Shown here: in pieces, positions 1 to 8,292 of the stretch
How the letters are laid out: every line of letters starts with the position of its first letter
Position numbering within the stretch: position 1 is the first letter of the stretch
Assembly: GCF_904846065.1 (NCBI RefSeq)
Contig: NZ_CAJGZV010000001.1
Location: forward strand, 186,001 to 250,000
DNA length: 64,000 bases
Direction of reading: 5' to 3'
Source: Psychrobacter immobilis
GTDB lineage: Bacteria; Pseudomonadota; Gammaproteobacteria; Pseudomonadales; Moraxellaceae
The notes under the pieces: model-generated
Databases searched by the model: none
What the model was told of the DNA's origin: nothing
Seen by the model: only the letters and a program-made list of their open reading frames with translations
Made by a program: the position numbers and the translations under genes

Positions 1-36
1 GTATCTTATTAAAGTAACTGGTCTATATCAAAGTGG

Positions 37-618
37 TTAGTCTATATTAAAGTCTTTAGGAAGATGAATATCGATTCGAACTTTAGGCAAGTCTTGTAGG
101 TGCTGTAAGAGTAACGGTAAGATATCAGCGTGCCAGTCTAACGCAAGTGAGCCTGTGTTTGCTAAATTGGCTGCGTTAGAAACGTTGGCTGTCTCATTTC
201 GTAAGTGGTTATGAATAAGGGGACGTGCCAGTAGGGCAATTCTACGAATACCTTGATAACGTATAAGCGGGATAAGCTGCTCAGATAAATCATTCAACGC
301 GGCAATTAACCATTGTGACCGTGTGGGGTGGTAAGGATGATTTGATACCACAAGATTAGCGATATAACTGGGCTGATTACCATTACTGCTGATACTTAAA
401 CCAGCTTGCTCAAGCATGCGTTTCTGCAGTAAGCAACTACCTACACGTAAACTGCCATCACGGCATGCACGATAGTAACGTTGATAATTATCAGCAAATA
501 AAATCTTAGCTTTTGTGAGAACAGGATCTAAAAGAATCCCTGCAGTATTGACTGGTAGAATAAGCAGCTGCGCGCTACTATTTAAGATAGGGGCGTGGGT
601 AAGTTGCAAAGTCGCCAT
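37..618 (-). CDS. Macro-domain-like protein, probably inactive
   Basis: A 193-residue protein with the layout of a DarG-type macro domain: an opening strand plus loop (LLILPVNTAGI, about residues 18-28), a helix ending in NYQRYYRACRDGSLRVGSC, a strand YIANLVVS, a helix after HPTRSQW, then IRRIALLARPL. In active macro domains the first loop reads roughly NCVGVMGKGIA and binds ADP-ribose; here it is NTAGILLDPVLTKA, and the later glycine-rich PPLGCGLGGL loop is absent. I infer a macro fold that has lost ADP-ribosyl hydrolase residues, perhaps still a ligand binder. No DarT-like toxin is adjacent. The next gene upstream (652-1176) reads in the same direction with a 33-base gap. Function unknown; family assignment is by eye. 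Confidence 0.6.
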   Translation of the reverse strand: MATLQLTHAPILNSSAQLLILPVNTAGILLDPVLTKAKILFADNYQRYYRACRDGSLRVGSCLLQKRMLEQAGLSISSNGNQPSYIANLVVSNHPYHPTRSQWLIAALNDLSEQLIPLIRYQGIRRIALLARPLIHNHLRNETANVSNAANLANTGSLALDWHADILPLLLQHLQDLPKVRIDIHLPKDFNID

Positions 619-651
619 TGTCAGCCCCTTGATAAAAGTATAAATAATGAG

Positions 652-1176
652 CTACTGTTTGTCGCCGTTTGTCTCGGCTTCTAATTGCGCTATTTGTTGT
701 TCAAGTAGGGCGATTTGCTCAGCCTTCATTGTCGTCAATTGCTTATTCATGACCAGCTGTTCAGCAGCGAGTTTTTTTTGTTCAGCGAAGCGCTGTTTTT
801 CATCTGCTAAGCGATCTATTTCTTCTTTAGCAAGACTATCTGTTTCTGGCAAAGCCGCATTTAAGATCGCATCAGCATTAGGTATTTGATTGACTGTGTT
901 TGTCTCATCAGTATTTAACGTTAAGTCACTATTGTTTGAACTATTGTCATTATTACCTAAAGGCGTAGCATCTAATTGAGTAGCGCTATCTGGTTCAGTC
1001 GTCGGTGGTGTACTTTCGATAGGCGCAGTATTAGTGTCTATCGAATTGTTTTTCCAGACCAAGTAGCCAATCAGTAATGCCGCTAATATAATAATTGACA
1101 ACCATTTCTGGCGTGACTTACTGGGCTTTTTTTTCAGTGACCTGGTTGACAGACGACGCATTTTTTGGCTTTTCAT
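652..1176 (-). CDS. Hypothetical single-pass membrane protein with coiled coil
   Basis: A 174-residue protein I cannot assign to a named family. A strongly basic N-terminus (MKSQKMRRLSTRSLKKKPSKSRQK) precedes one hydrophobic segment at about residues 26-42 (SIIILAALLIGYLVW), predicting an inner-membrane anchor with the C-terminus outside. Residues 45-95 are low-complexity, rich in T, D, N and S. Residues 115-170 are charged and helical (EEIDRLADEKQRF, EQIALLEQQIAQLEAE), a likely coiled coil. The shape resembles small envelope-tethering or division-associated proteins, but nothing in the sequence fixes a role. It lies between yheV, whose terminator precedes it, and the macro-like gene. Confidence 0.75.
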   Translation of the reverse strand: MKSQKMRRLSTRSLKKKPSKSRQKWLSIIILAALLIGYLVWKNNSIDTNTAPIESTPPTTEPDSATQLDATPLGNNDNSSNNSDLTLNTDETNTVNQIPNADAILNAALPETDSLAKEEIDRLADEKQRFAEQKKLAAEQLVMNKQLTTMKAEQIALLEQQIAQLEAETNGDKQ

Positions 1177-1231
1177 ACTATAGTCGATTTATGTTAGAAA
1201 TATAAGTAGCCATACTATAGCAAACTCAAAA

Positions 1232-1260
1232 TAAAAAGCCTATCTATTGCTAGATAGGCT
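1232..1260 (-). terminator. Rho-independent terminator of prlC-yheV
   Basis: A perfect 10-bp inverted repeat (1237-1246 with 1251-1260, arms AGCCTATCTA/TAGATAGGCT, 4-base loop) is followed on the minus strand by TTTTTATTTT. It sits 30 bases past the stop of the YheV gene. Confidence 0.85.
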
Positions 1261-1289
1261 GGTAGCTATTAAGACTTAACGCTTAATAT

Positions 1290-1547
1290 TTAAGGTTTGA
1301 ATTTTACTGTGCCGCTGGTACCAGTAGCCATAGCATCACGTATAAGCTGATCTTCAGCATGGTTTTTGGCACTGATGGCATCAGGGTCAGGGCGATGTTC
1401 GCTATGTCCACATAATGTGCATTCAATATACTCATCAGGTTCTGGAGTGACGACGTTGATTTGTACCACCGCATCCATCGCTTGACACTTAGGGCAGCGA
1501 ACACCAGATAAAAACTGCCGCTTTGGTCGCGTTGATTGATAGCGCAT
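1290..1547 (-). CDS. yheV: YheV-family zinc-ribbon protein
   Basis: An 85-residue protein with two CxxC knuckles, VRCPKC (C18, C21) and ECTLCGH (about C43, C46), separated by a beta-rich stretch, which predicts one structural zinc site. The N-terminal pattern RxFLSGVRCPKCQAMDAV matches the YheV family of small putative metal-binding proteins (E. coli YheV starts RKRFIAGAKCPACQAQD). Molecular function is not known. Its ATG directly abuts the TAA of prlC with no spacer, so the two are co-transcribed and probably translationally coupled. A prlC-yheV pair is also found in Pseudomonas. A terminator follows at 1232-1260. Confidence 0.85.
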   Translation of the reverse strand: MRYQSTRPKRQFLSGVRCPKCQAMDAVVQINVVTPEPDEYIECTLCGHSEHRPDPDAISAKNHAEDQLIRDAMATGTSGTVKFKP

Positions 1548-3734
1548 TTAAATCATTCCATGTGTTGTTGACGTATTAGCAGCAGCACTGCCTTTTTTAG
1601 TATCAGCAAAACCGCTATGACGTAACAACGCATCGATACTGGCACTGCGACCACGGAAATTTTCAAAGTTGGTCTTGGCAGGGAAGCTACCACCGACTGA
1701 TAGGATAGTCTCACGGAAGGCTTTACCAGTGACAGGGTTAAAAATACCTTCTTCTTCAAACTTGCTAAAGGCATCTGCCGATAGCAACTCTGCCCATTTA
1801 TACGAGTAATAACCTGCTGCATAGCCGCCTGCAAAGATATGACTAAAGCCGTTGGCAAAACGGTTGTAGTCAGGTGTCTGCATGATAGCAATGTCGTCTC
1901 GAACGGTATTTAGCGTGGCTAATATACCGTCATAATCAAGTGCTGGCGTATGCGCATGAATCAATAAGTCAAACAGTGCGAATTCGATTTGACGTAGGGT
2001 TTGCATGCCACTTTGGAAATTCTTCACCGCCAATAACGCTGCAAGTTTGTCTTTTGGTAATGGCACACCCGTTTCGACGTGGCTGCTAATCAGCGCAATA
2101 CCTTCGGCATCCCATGCCCAGTTTTCCATAAACTGACTGGGCAGCTCGACCGCATCCCATTCAACGCCATTGACCCCAGCGACATCACCGACCGTCACTT
2201 GGGTTAATAAATGATGGAGACCATGACCAAACTCATGGAATAGCGTCAGTACCTCATCGTGAGTCAATAGACTTGGTTTGCCATCGAGGGCAGGGGTAAA
2301 GTTGCCCACCATAAAGCAGACGGGCAATTGCTGATGATTTTTTTCATCATAACTATAACGCGACTGAAAACCACTCATCCACGCGCCGCCGCGTTTACCA
2401 CTACGAGCAAATAAGTCAAAGTAAAAACCACCAAGCACGTTATCATCAGCATCAAACAACTGATAAAAGCTAACATCATCGTGCCAGCGTGATACGAATG
2501 CCGTTTGCTCTTGGACTTTGATACCGTATAGACGCTCAACGATGGCAAATAACCCGCCAATTACTTTTGGCAGTGGAAAATATGGGCGTATTTCTTCTTG
2601 CGATAAACTAAATTCACTTTGCTTTACTTTTTCGGCGATATACGCACTGTCCCACGCCTGTAACTCCTCAATACCGTAATCCTGCGCATACTTTTGCAAC
2701 TGAGCTAAGTCTTGCTTAGCCGCTGGAGTTGCTTGCGTGGCCAAACTCCGTAAAAAGGTTTCTACTTCTGCCACGTTATCTGCCATTTTAGTCGATAGTG
2801 AGACTTCTGCATAATTGCCAAAACCTAATAGCTTGGCTTTTTGCTCACGTAATTGCAGGATTTGACTCATGATATCGGCGTTGTTTAGCGACTCACCTTT
2901 GGCATTGGTATGCGCATCAAACTCAGAAGCACGGGTAACATAAGCGCGGTATAGGATCTCGCGCAGTTCGCGGTCATCCGCATGGGTCATGATGGCAAGA
3001 TAAACAGGAATGTTTAAGCTTGCCACGTAATAAGAACTTGGTAACGCATCGACTTCTACTTGCGTGAGCGTACCGTTGGCAAGCGCGCGCGCTTTATACT
3101 GTTCGCCAACATCTGCGAGTAGCGCCAGTCCACTTTCGGTTAGACCTGCCAATTGCTCTTGCTGCAGCGGTAAGGCATAAGCTTGGGTGGCATCCAATAC
3201 GTTATCTGAAAAGGTCGCTGATAAGGTAGAAAGCTCACTTTGAATAGCCGCAAAATTTTCTTGTTCATTTTTTGGTAATGCGACACCTGACAGCTCAAAA
3301 CTGCGTAGCGCAAGCTCAATAGCCCGCGCTCGTGCAGGCTCAAGCGTAGCAAAAAATGCTGTGTCATTGACGATAATTTGATAACGATTAAATAGCGGCT
3401 GGTGCTGTCCCACTCGTGTGCCATAAGCAGATAATGTGGGTAGTAGCTCATGATGGACATGACGAATGTCATCATTGCTCATGACGCTATTCAGGTGCGA
3501 TAAAATACCCCAACTGCGATCCAATGCCAGATTAATATGATCAAAAGTCATAATATCAGCCAGCGCTTGCTCAGCACTGATATTAGCAGCGCTGTTATGG
3601 CTATCAGTATCTGCGCTCATCTCATCTAAAAATGTATTGGCTGCATCGATTGCACTGATGACATGGCTTTGTAATGTACTTGGCGAAACGTTGTCAAAAT
3701 CGACAAGGCGTAAATCTGTAGGAAGGGTTTTCAT
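1548..3734 (-). CDS. prlC: Oligopeptidase A (M3 family zinc peptidase)
   Basis: A 728-residue M3 metallopeptidase. The zinc-binding motif HEFGH is at residues 500-504 (LTLFHEFGHGLHHLL), with E501 as the catalytic glutamate and a third ligand expected in the downstream VELPSQFMENW segment. Length and C-terminal helical region (GYAAGYYSYKWAELLSADAF) match PrlC/OpdA rather than the larger thimet enzymes of other clades. Known role: cytosolic cleavage of short peptides, including signal-peptide remnants, downstream of ATP-dependent proteases. It is the first gene of a two-gene unit with yheV. The start ATG at 3732-3734 follows a region of weak Shine-Dalgarno complementarity. No oddities seen in the catalytic region. 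Confidence 0.93.
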   Translation of the reverse strand: MKTLPTDLRLVDFDNVSPSTLQSHVISAIDAANTFLDEMSADTDSHNSAANISAEQALADIMTFDHINLALDRSWGILSHLNSVMSNDDIRHVHHELLPTLSAYGTRVGQHQPLFNRYQIIVNDTAFFATLEPARARAIELALRSFELSGVALPKNEQENFAAIQSELSTLSATFSDNVLDATQAYALPLQQEQLAGLTESGLALLADVGEQYKARALANGTLTQVEVDALPSSYYVASLNIPVYLAIMTHADDRELREILYRAYVTRASEFDAHTNAKGESLNNADIMSQILQLREQKAKLLGFGNYAEVSLSTKMADNVAEVETFLRSLATQATPAAKQDLAQLQKYAQDYGIEELQAWDSAYIAEKVKQSEFSLSQEEIRPYFPLPKVIGGLFAIVERLYGIKVQEQTAFVSRWHDDVSFYQLFDADDNVLGGFYFDLFARSGKRGGAWMSGFQSRYSYDEKNHQQLPVCFMVGNFTPALDGKPSLLTHDEVLTLFHEFGHGLHHLLTQVTVGDVAGVNGVEWDAVELPSQFMENWAWDAEGIALISSHVETGVPLPKDKLAALLAVKNFQSGMQTLRQIEFALFDLLIHAHTPALDYDGILATLNTVRDDIAIMQTPDYNRFANGFSHIFAGGYAAGYYSYKWAELLSADAFSKFEEEGIFNPVTGKAFRETILSVGGSFPAKTNFENFRGRSASIDALLRHSGFADTKKGSAAANTSTTHGMI

Positions 3735-4189
3735 AAAAGTATCCGATATCTGATCGTAGTGAATGAATTATTATTGAGTAAACGTCGCTTTATATAAGAG
3801 ATTGGCTTGCCGTGACATCTAGAACATCATTAGCGTTGTGTTATTTTTCTTTTTTGCTGTCTTATCGATAAGCTATATAAAAGATGGGTTCGTTTGACGA
3901 AAATACAACCTAATCATTGACTATAAAGAAAGTGAATCGAGAAGATAGTGGATATTTAAGGGGTTTAAAAGGGATCAGTCAGTCTTTTAGAACAATACAG
4001 AGTGTTCTACTTACAAAGCGCTATCATTTGCTTGCAAATTAACCCTACAGCGAGTGAGGTTTGACTGCTAGCATCAAGGCAATGGAATAAAAAGATTAAG
4101 CGCTATTGATAGCAAAAACTATGAATCAGTTGATTCATATTAAAAATCACAATGTTAAAAGTAAATGATAATAAAACAAGGAGCAATAA
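3735..4189. other. Non-coding divergent promoter region prlC / Balon gene
   Basis: 455 bases with no credible gene. It must hold the promoters of prlC (minus) and the hibernation-factor gene (plus). Two short dyads stand out: 4026-4039 (ATTTGC-TT-GCAAAT) and 4121-4138 (ATGAATCA-GT-TGATTCAT). A strong ribosome-binding site AAGGAG is at 4178-4183, six bases before the ATG at 4190. I could not identify a convincing sigma-70 -35/-10 pair. Confidence 0.6.
4121..4138. promoter_or_regulatory. Perfect dyad, possible operator upstream of Balon gene
   Basis: Two 8-base arms (ATGAATCA and TGATTCAT) flank a GT dinucleotide, 51 bases before the start codon of the hibernation factor. The size and symmetry fit a site for a dimeric regulator, but the AT content means chance symmetry is possible. 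No regulator is identified. Confidence 0.35.
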
Positions 4190-5302
4190 ATGAAAGCGAC
4201 TCTCAAAAGTTTACGTGAAACCAAAGCCAACCCTGCGGTTAGTATCTTTGTTAAGACTCATCGCGAGCATCCTGCTAATGATCAAGATCCCATTGCCCTG
4301 AAGAACCAATTAAAAGTGGCTGAAGAACGCTTAACCAACGAATACGATAAGCGCACAGCGACTACAATACTTGATAAGATTCATGATAAGACCAAAGAGC
4401 TAAATCACAACTTAAATCTTGATACCTTAGCTATTTTTGCTAGTACTGAGGATGTGCAAGTTATCCGTATGCCGATTGACACCACGGAGCGTGTGGTGAT
4501 TTCACATCGTTTTGCGACTCGAGATTTGGTGCGTGATATGGCAAGCGCGGTCCATTATTACACCTTGGTGCTCACTCGTGATAATGCCCGCTTGATTGAA
4601 GCGTCTAATGATCGCGTAGTGAGAGAGTTCGATAAGGACGACGACCTGCAAAAAAACATGGATAATATTCCATTTCCTATTGAAAACAATGGTTTGTATA
4701 CGACAGGCGACGGTGGCTCAGATCGCTCATCTAATAATGAAAGCAGCTATCTAAAAGAGTTTTTTAATCAGGTGGATAAAAGCGTACAAGAGTTGTGGGG
4801 TGAGCACAAAATGCCTTTGGTCGTAGTTGGCGATGCTAAAAATATCGGCTACTATAAAGAAGTTTGTGATCGTCCAGACAATATCATTGCCACAGTGTCA
4901 AATGCGACCAATCTAGAAGATGGTAGTGCTCAGCATATTATCAATAGTGTGCAAGAGGCGGTGGAAGGCTATCGTACATCACTGCATCAAGCTGCCATGG
5001 GTGAGATTGATAAAGCACGCGGTGCCAATATGTTACAAACAGATCTACAAGAAGTCTACCGCAGTGCCTTCCAAGGTGCAGGCGAGACACTTTATGTCCG
5101 TCGTGGTTATATACAATCGGCCAAAATTGATGAAAAGGCACAGACTTTGAGTCTTGCAGATGATGCGGCTTCAGAAGGCGTTACTGATGATGCCATTGGC
5201 GAAATCATTGAGCATGTCATTCATAATGGTGGCGAAGCAGTATTTATGCCACAAGATATTATGGGCGAAGATCAGCCAATTGCTTTGGTGACACGCTATT
5301 AG
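4190..5302 (+). CDS. Balon-type ribosome hibernation factor (aeRF1-like)
   Basis: A 370-residue protein that I recognise as the bacterial homologue of archaeo-eukaryotic release factor 1/Pelota described as Balon (AOC03_06830-type family) from Psychrobacter urativorans. Family knowledge: Balon enters the ribosomal A site with EF-Tu, even during elongation, and keeps ribosomes dormant in cold or stationary phase. Visible here: an N-terminal domain opening MKATLKSLRETKANPAVSIF, a middle eRF1-like domain (about 110-240), and a C-terminal domain ending GEAVFMPQDIMG. No GGQ peptide-release tripeptide and no NIKS-like codon-reading motif occur, as expected for a non-release paralogue. It is monocistronic: strong AAGGAG six bases upstream, own terminator at 5398-5431. 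Identification is from memory of the family, but the N-terminus and C-terminal motif are distinctive. Confidence 0.88.
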   Translation: MKATLKSLRETKANPAVSIFVKTHREHPANDQDPIALKNQLKVAEERLTNEYDKRTATTILDKIHDKTKELNHNLNLDTLAIFASTEDVQVIRMPIDTTERVVISHRFATRDLVRDMASAVHYYTLVLTRDNARLIEASNDRVVREFDKDDDLQKNMDNIPFPIENNGLYTTGDGGSDRSSNNESSYLKEFFNQVDKSVQELWGEHKMPLVVVGDAKNIGYYKEVCDRPDNIIATVSNATNLEDGSAQHIINSVQEAVEGYRTSLHQAAMGEIDKARGANMLQTDLQEVYRSAFQGAGETLYVRRGYIQSAKIDEKAQTLSLADDAASEGVTDDAIGEIIEHVIHNGGEAVFMPQDIMGEDQPIALVTRY

Positions 5303-5397
5303 TTGATAGATAGTGGCTATTAATTGCTAGCTAGATAGTGCCTAGTGATGACAATCCTTTGCGAATTCGCCATTGATAGAAGATAGGTATAATATGG

Positions 5398-5431
5398 GAG
5401 CATTGGTTCGATAAGAATCAATGCTCTTTTT
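5398..5431 (+). terminator. Rho-independent terminator of the Balon gene
   Basis: Twelve-base arms 5398-5409 and 5415-5426 (GAGCATTGGTTC / GAATCAATGCTC, one G-U pair) with a 5-base loop, followed by TTTTT. Confidence 0.88.
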
Positions 5432-5491
5432 ACATTGATGATATATTAATCCTTTATCTAAAACTTATACTTGATTGCCTTAGGTTGTTAA

Positions 5492-6244
5492 ATGATGCGA
5501 AATAACATACCAAATACTCTTATGCTATTTAGCGTCACAGTAATGATAGCCTTTAGCTCCAGTCTCAGTATGGCAGAGACAGATATGAATAATATATCTG
5601 TGAGCCATCTATCATGGGGTCAATTGCCGCCTTCTATTCAAAACTATTATCAAATAGACTCTAAAAAAAATAAAATGAGGCTAAAGACCAAAGATATTGT
5701 TGCTATTCGTTCTTGGATTGGCACAGTAGGAGAACAGTATTTGGTTCAATTACAGCGTTTCAATTCAACCAATAGCCCTGACGAGCCAGCAGGAGAGGTC
5801 TTCACGCATTTATATGTTATAGATGAACAAGAGGCTTTACGTGTATGGCAAATATATGACTATGTACCCTGCGATGGGTTAGATGTAATCGCAGAATTCG
5901 CTAAAAACACCGCCGTAGTGACTGATATTAATAATAACGGTGTTGTCGAAGTGAGTGTGCCTTATTATCTCGGTTGCCGTGGTGACGTAAGTTATGATGA
6001 GATGAAAGTAATCATGTACGAAGGGCAGCAAAAATTTGCTGTCCGTGGTAACTCTGCAATTTGTAACGCCAAGACAGACCAGCCAGTTGATGCTACTGGT
6101 TATTATGGTGGCGACTATAAGGTTGATGAAAAATTACTACAGCAATCAGCGCTATCAGCTCCTCAAAAATCAGTATTTAGGCGTCACTTGCAATCAGTGT
6201 GGCGAGATAGCCAATGTTCCATTTATTTTAAGTATGATGACTAA
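5492..6244 (+). CDS. Secreted protein of unknown function
   Basis: A 250-residue protein with a clear Sec signal peptide (hydrophobic stretch LMLFSVTVMIAFSSSLSMA, likely cleavage after SMA near residue 28). The mature part is beta-rich. Residues about 147-160 read DINNNGVVEVSVPYY, a D-x-N-x-N-G-x-x-E pattern like calcium-binding FG-GAP or dockerin loops, followed by YDEMKVIMYEGQQKFAVRG. Two or more cysteines (CDGL, GCRGD, ICNAK, SQCS) could form periplasmic disulfides. I suspect relation to a family of uncharacterised secreted proteins sometimes named after a Riemerella surface-polysaccharide gene, but I would not assign a function. Its 3' end almost touches the next gene (stop at 6242-6244, next ATG 6249 or 6234). 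Confidence 0.75.
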   Translation: MMRNNIPNTLMLFSVTVMIAFSSSLSMAETDMNNISVSHLSWGQLPPSIQNYYQIDSKKNKMRLKTKDIVAIRSWIGTVGEQYLVQLQRFNSTNSPDEPAGEVFTHLYVIDEQEALRVWQIYDYVPCDGLDVIAEFAKNTAVVTDINNNGVVEVSVPYYLGCRGDVSYDEMKVIMYEGQQKFAVRGNSAICNAKTDQPVDATGYYGGDYKVDEKLLQQSALSAPQKSVFRRHLQSVWRDSQCSIYFKYDD

Positions 6245-6248
6245 TTCT

Positions 6249-7007
6249 ATGACTACCACAACCTCTTTTGTGCTAACCAGCTATAACATTCATAAAGGCA
6301 TGTCGCCGATGAATCGCCAAGTTAAAATACAAGGTATCGCCCAAGCCCTTGATATCATTGGCTCTGATGTACTATGTCTCCAAGAAGTGCAAGGTCAGAA
6401 TCTTAAGCGCAATATGCAGTACAACGAATATCCTGACCAATCGCAACATGAATGGTTTGGTGAGTATTTACAGCTGCAAAATAGCTATGGTAAAAACTCA
6501 GAGTATGAAAATGGTCATCATGGCAATGCGGTATTGAGCCGTTTTCCATTGGATCCTAAGCATAACGTCAATATCACCGTTAATAAGCTTGAGCAGCGTG
6601 GCGTCTTGCACTGCGAAGTACAACCAGTTGGATGGGATGTACCAGTGGTTGTACTGTGTGCACACCTAAATTTGTTTGAGCGTGATCGCATCAAGCAATA
6701 TGAAGCCATTGCCAACTATGTTCGTAATGAGATTGCACCTGATCAACCACTGATTTTGGCAGGAGATTTTAATGATTGGAAAAAAATGTCTTGTGATAAG
6801 CTAGCTACTAGCTTGGGTATGACCGAAGCTTTCAAGCATTGTCATGGCAAACTGCTGCCAACTTTCCCAGCCAAGCTTCCTGTGCTGAGCTTAGATCGTA
6901 TTTATGTGCGTAATCTAAGAGTGAAAAATGCTTGGGTGCATACGGGCAAACCATGGTCGACACTGTCTGATCATCTGCCACTCAGTGCGGAATTGGCACA
7001 CTTATAA
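6249..7007 (+). CDS. Endonuclease/exonuclease/phosphatase-fold protein
   Basis: About 252 residues of the EEP (DNase I-like) superfamily. Motifs in order: LTSYNIHKGM (first metal-site Asn), VLCLQEVQ (catalytic Glu), HHGNAVLSRFPL, LCAHLNLFERDR (His and Asn of the phosphate site), LILAGDFNDW (Asp and Asn), LDRIYVRN and TLSDHLPLSAE (final Asp-His pair). All canonical catalytic residues are present, so it should be active on a phosphodiester or phosphomonoester. Substrate is unknown; relatives include cardiolipin-synthase-linked YbhP proteins and nucleases. The start is ambiguous: ATG 6249 is chosen because homologues typically start just before TSFVLTSYNIHKG, but ATG 6234/6237, overlapping the upstream gene, is possible. 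No signal peptide, so likely cytosolic. Confidence 0.85.
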   Translation: MTTTTSFVLTSYNIHKGMSPMNRQVKIQGIAQALDIIGSDVLCLQEVQGQNLKRNMQYNEYPDQSQHEWFGEYLQLQNSYGKNSEYENGHHGNAVLSRFPLDPKHNVNITVNKLEQRGVLHCEVQPVGWDVPVVVLCAHLNLFERDRIKQYEAIANYVRNEIAPDQPLILAGDFNDWKKMSCDKLATSLGMTEAFKHCHGKLLPTFPAKLPVLSLDRIYVRNLRVKNAWVHTGKPWSTLSDHLPLSAELAHL

Positions 7008-7094
7008 ATGATTATTAGATAAGCTTAAGTTATTCACTAAAAATAAAATTGAATGCAAATATAAAGTAATAGATACCTATAAGGATATATAACG

Positions 7095-8099
7095 ATGTCT
7101 ACTCTTTCTCATAATCCGCTACCAACGACCCAACATGCCGTACTCATGCTTGAGTTTGGCGAACCTGAAGTGATGAGCTATCAAGAGGATGTGGCCATTC
7201 CTGTGTTGACAGATAATCAGGTATTGGTCAAAGTTGCTTATGCGGGTATCAATCCTGTCGATTACAAAACACGTCAAGGCAAAGGCTGGGGCGCTGATGC
7301 CATTCAAAAAGAAAAGTTTGATAAAAATGAGCCTGCAATTTTGGGCTTTGATATGTCAGGCACTGTGGTCGATAGTCGTAGTGAGCAATTTACTATCGGT
7401 ACACAGGTCGCTGCCCTGACTTTTCATGGTGGCTGTTATGCAGAGTATGTAGCAGTCGATGCTGACATGCTGGCAAAAGTACCGGATTCTGTCACGTTAC
7501 AGCAAGCAGGTGCGCTGCCTTGTATCGGACAGACGGCGATACAGTTTGTAGAGTTTGCAGATATTCAAGATGGTGAGCATGTGGTGATAAACGCGCCAGC
7601 AGGCGGCGTGGGTCACTTGTTGATTCAGCTGCTCATGGATAAAGTGGCTAAAAACAATATCAAGGTGACCGTCATTTGCTCACCAGAAAAATATGCCAAG
7701 CTTGATGAAATAATAGATACCAATCAGCTTACAGGTTGGATTGATTATACCAAAGATGGTGAATTCCCTGAATTACAGGCAGATGTGCTACTGGATTTGG
7801 TCGGTAATGAAGCAGGCGTGCGAGCGCTTAGCGTGCTCAAATCTGGTGGTCGCGTCAATGTGTTACCAACGATTTGGGTGGATAAACTCAAAGAGGCGGG
7901 TAGCCAGAAACAGTTAAAGGTAGCAGGTTATAAGGCGCAGCGTAGTGGTGAAGATATGGCGCGAGTTTTACAGCTCGTTGCAGATGGTAAGCTAACACTA
8001 CGTATTCAGCAAACATATCCTTTGTCTGAAGTGGTCGCGGCTCATCATGAGCTACAAAAAGGTGCTGCTTTTGGCAAGATCGTTTTAAAAGTGAGCTAG
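7095..8099 (+). CDS. Zinc-independent MDR oxidoreductase, quinone-reductase-like
   Basis: A 334-residue medium-chain dehydrogenase/reductase. The N-terminal GroES-like part has AGINPVDYKTRQG and LGFDMSGTVV; the Rossmann half starts with VVINAPAGGVGHLLIQL (about 164-180), the AxGGVG nucleotide-binding turn of NADPH-dependent quinone reductases. The zinc-ligand GHExxG/cysteine pattern of alcohol dehydrogenases is missing, so a zinc-free quinone or enone reductase is expected. AAGGA sits nine bases before the ATG. It is monocistronic with its own terminator at 8173-8210. The actual substrate cannot be told. Confidence 0.85.
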   Translation: MSTLSHNPLPTTQHAVLMLEFGEPEVMSYQEDVAIPVLTDNQVLVKVAYAGINPVDYKTRQGKGWGADAIQKEKFDKNEPAILGFDMSGTVVDSRSEQFTIGTQVAALTFHGGCYAEYVAVDADMLAKVPDSVTLQQAGALPCIGQTAIQFVEFADIQDGEHVVINAPAGGVGHLLIQLLMDKVAKNNIKVTVICSPEKYAKLDEIIDTNQLTGWIDYTKDGEFPELQADVLLDLVGNEAGVRALSVLKSGGRVNVLPTIWVDKLKEAGSQKQLKVAGYKAQRSGEDMARVLQLVADGKLTLRIQQTYPLSEVVAAHHELQKGAAFGKIVLKVS

Positions 8100-8172
8100 G
8101 ACATGTCTTCAATCTGAAGGCATGCGACTAAGTGGGCTAAAAATGGTTAAATCTTTCTAGACTGCATCAAAT

Positions 8173-8210
8173 AGCACTGTTAATATTCCGATATTAACGG
8201 TGCTATTTTC
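8173..8210 (+). terminator. Rho-independent terminator after the MDR gene
   Basis: Fourteen-base arms 8173-8186 and 8191-8204 around loop TCCG, one G-U pair, followed by ATTTTC. It also separates this gene from the minus-strand alkB-like gene. Confidence 0.8.
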
Positions 8211-8292
8211 CTTGTTTGGCTACCGTTTAGCTCATTTTTATCACCATTTTCAAAACGAGGACGCGCTCTAGCTTATATTAAGTTGCATTAAT

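Noticed and set aside
6036..6248. A longer start for the endonuclease/exonuclease/phosphatase gene
   Set aside because: It would overlap most of the end of the secreted-protein gene in another frame; homologous sequence begins only at TSFVLTSYNIHKG.
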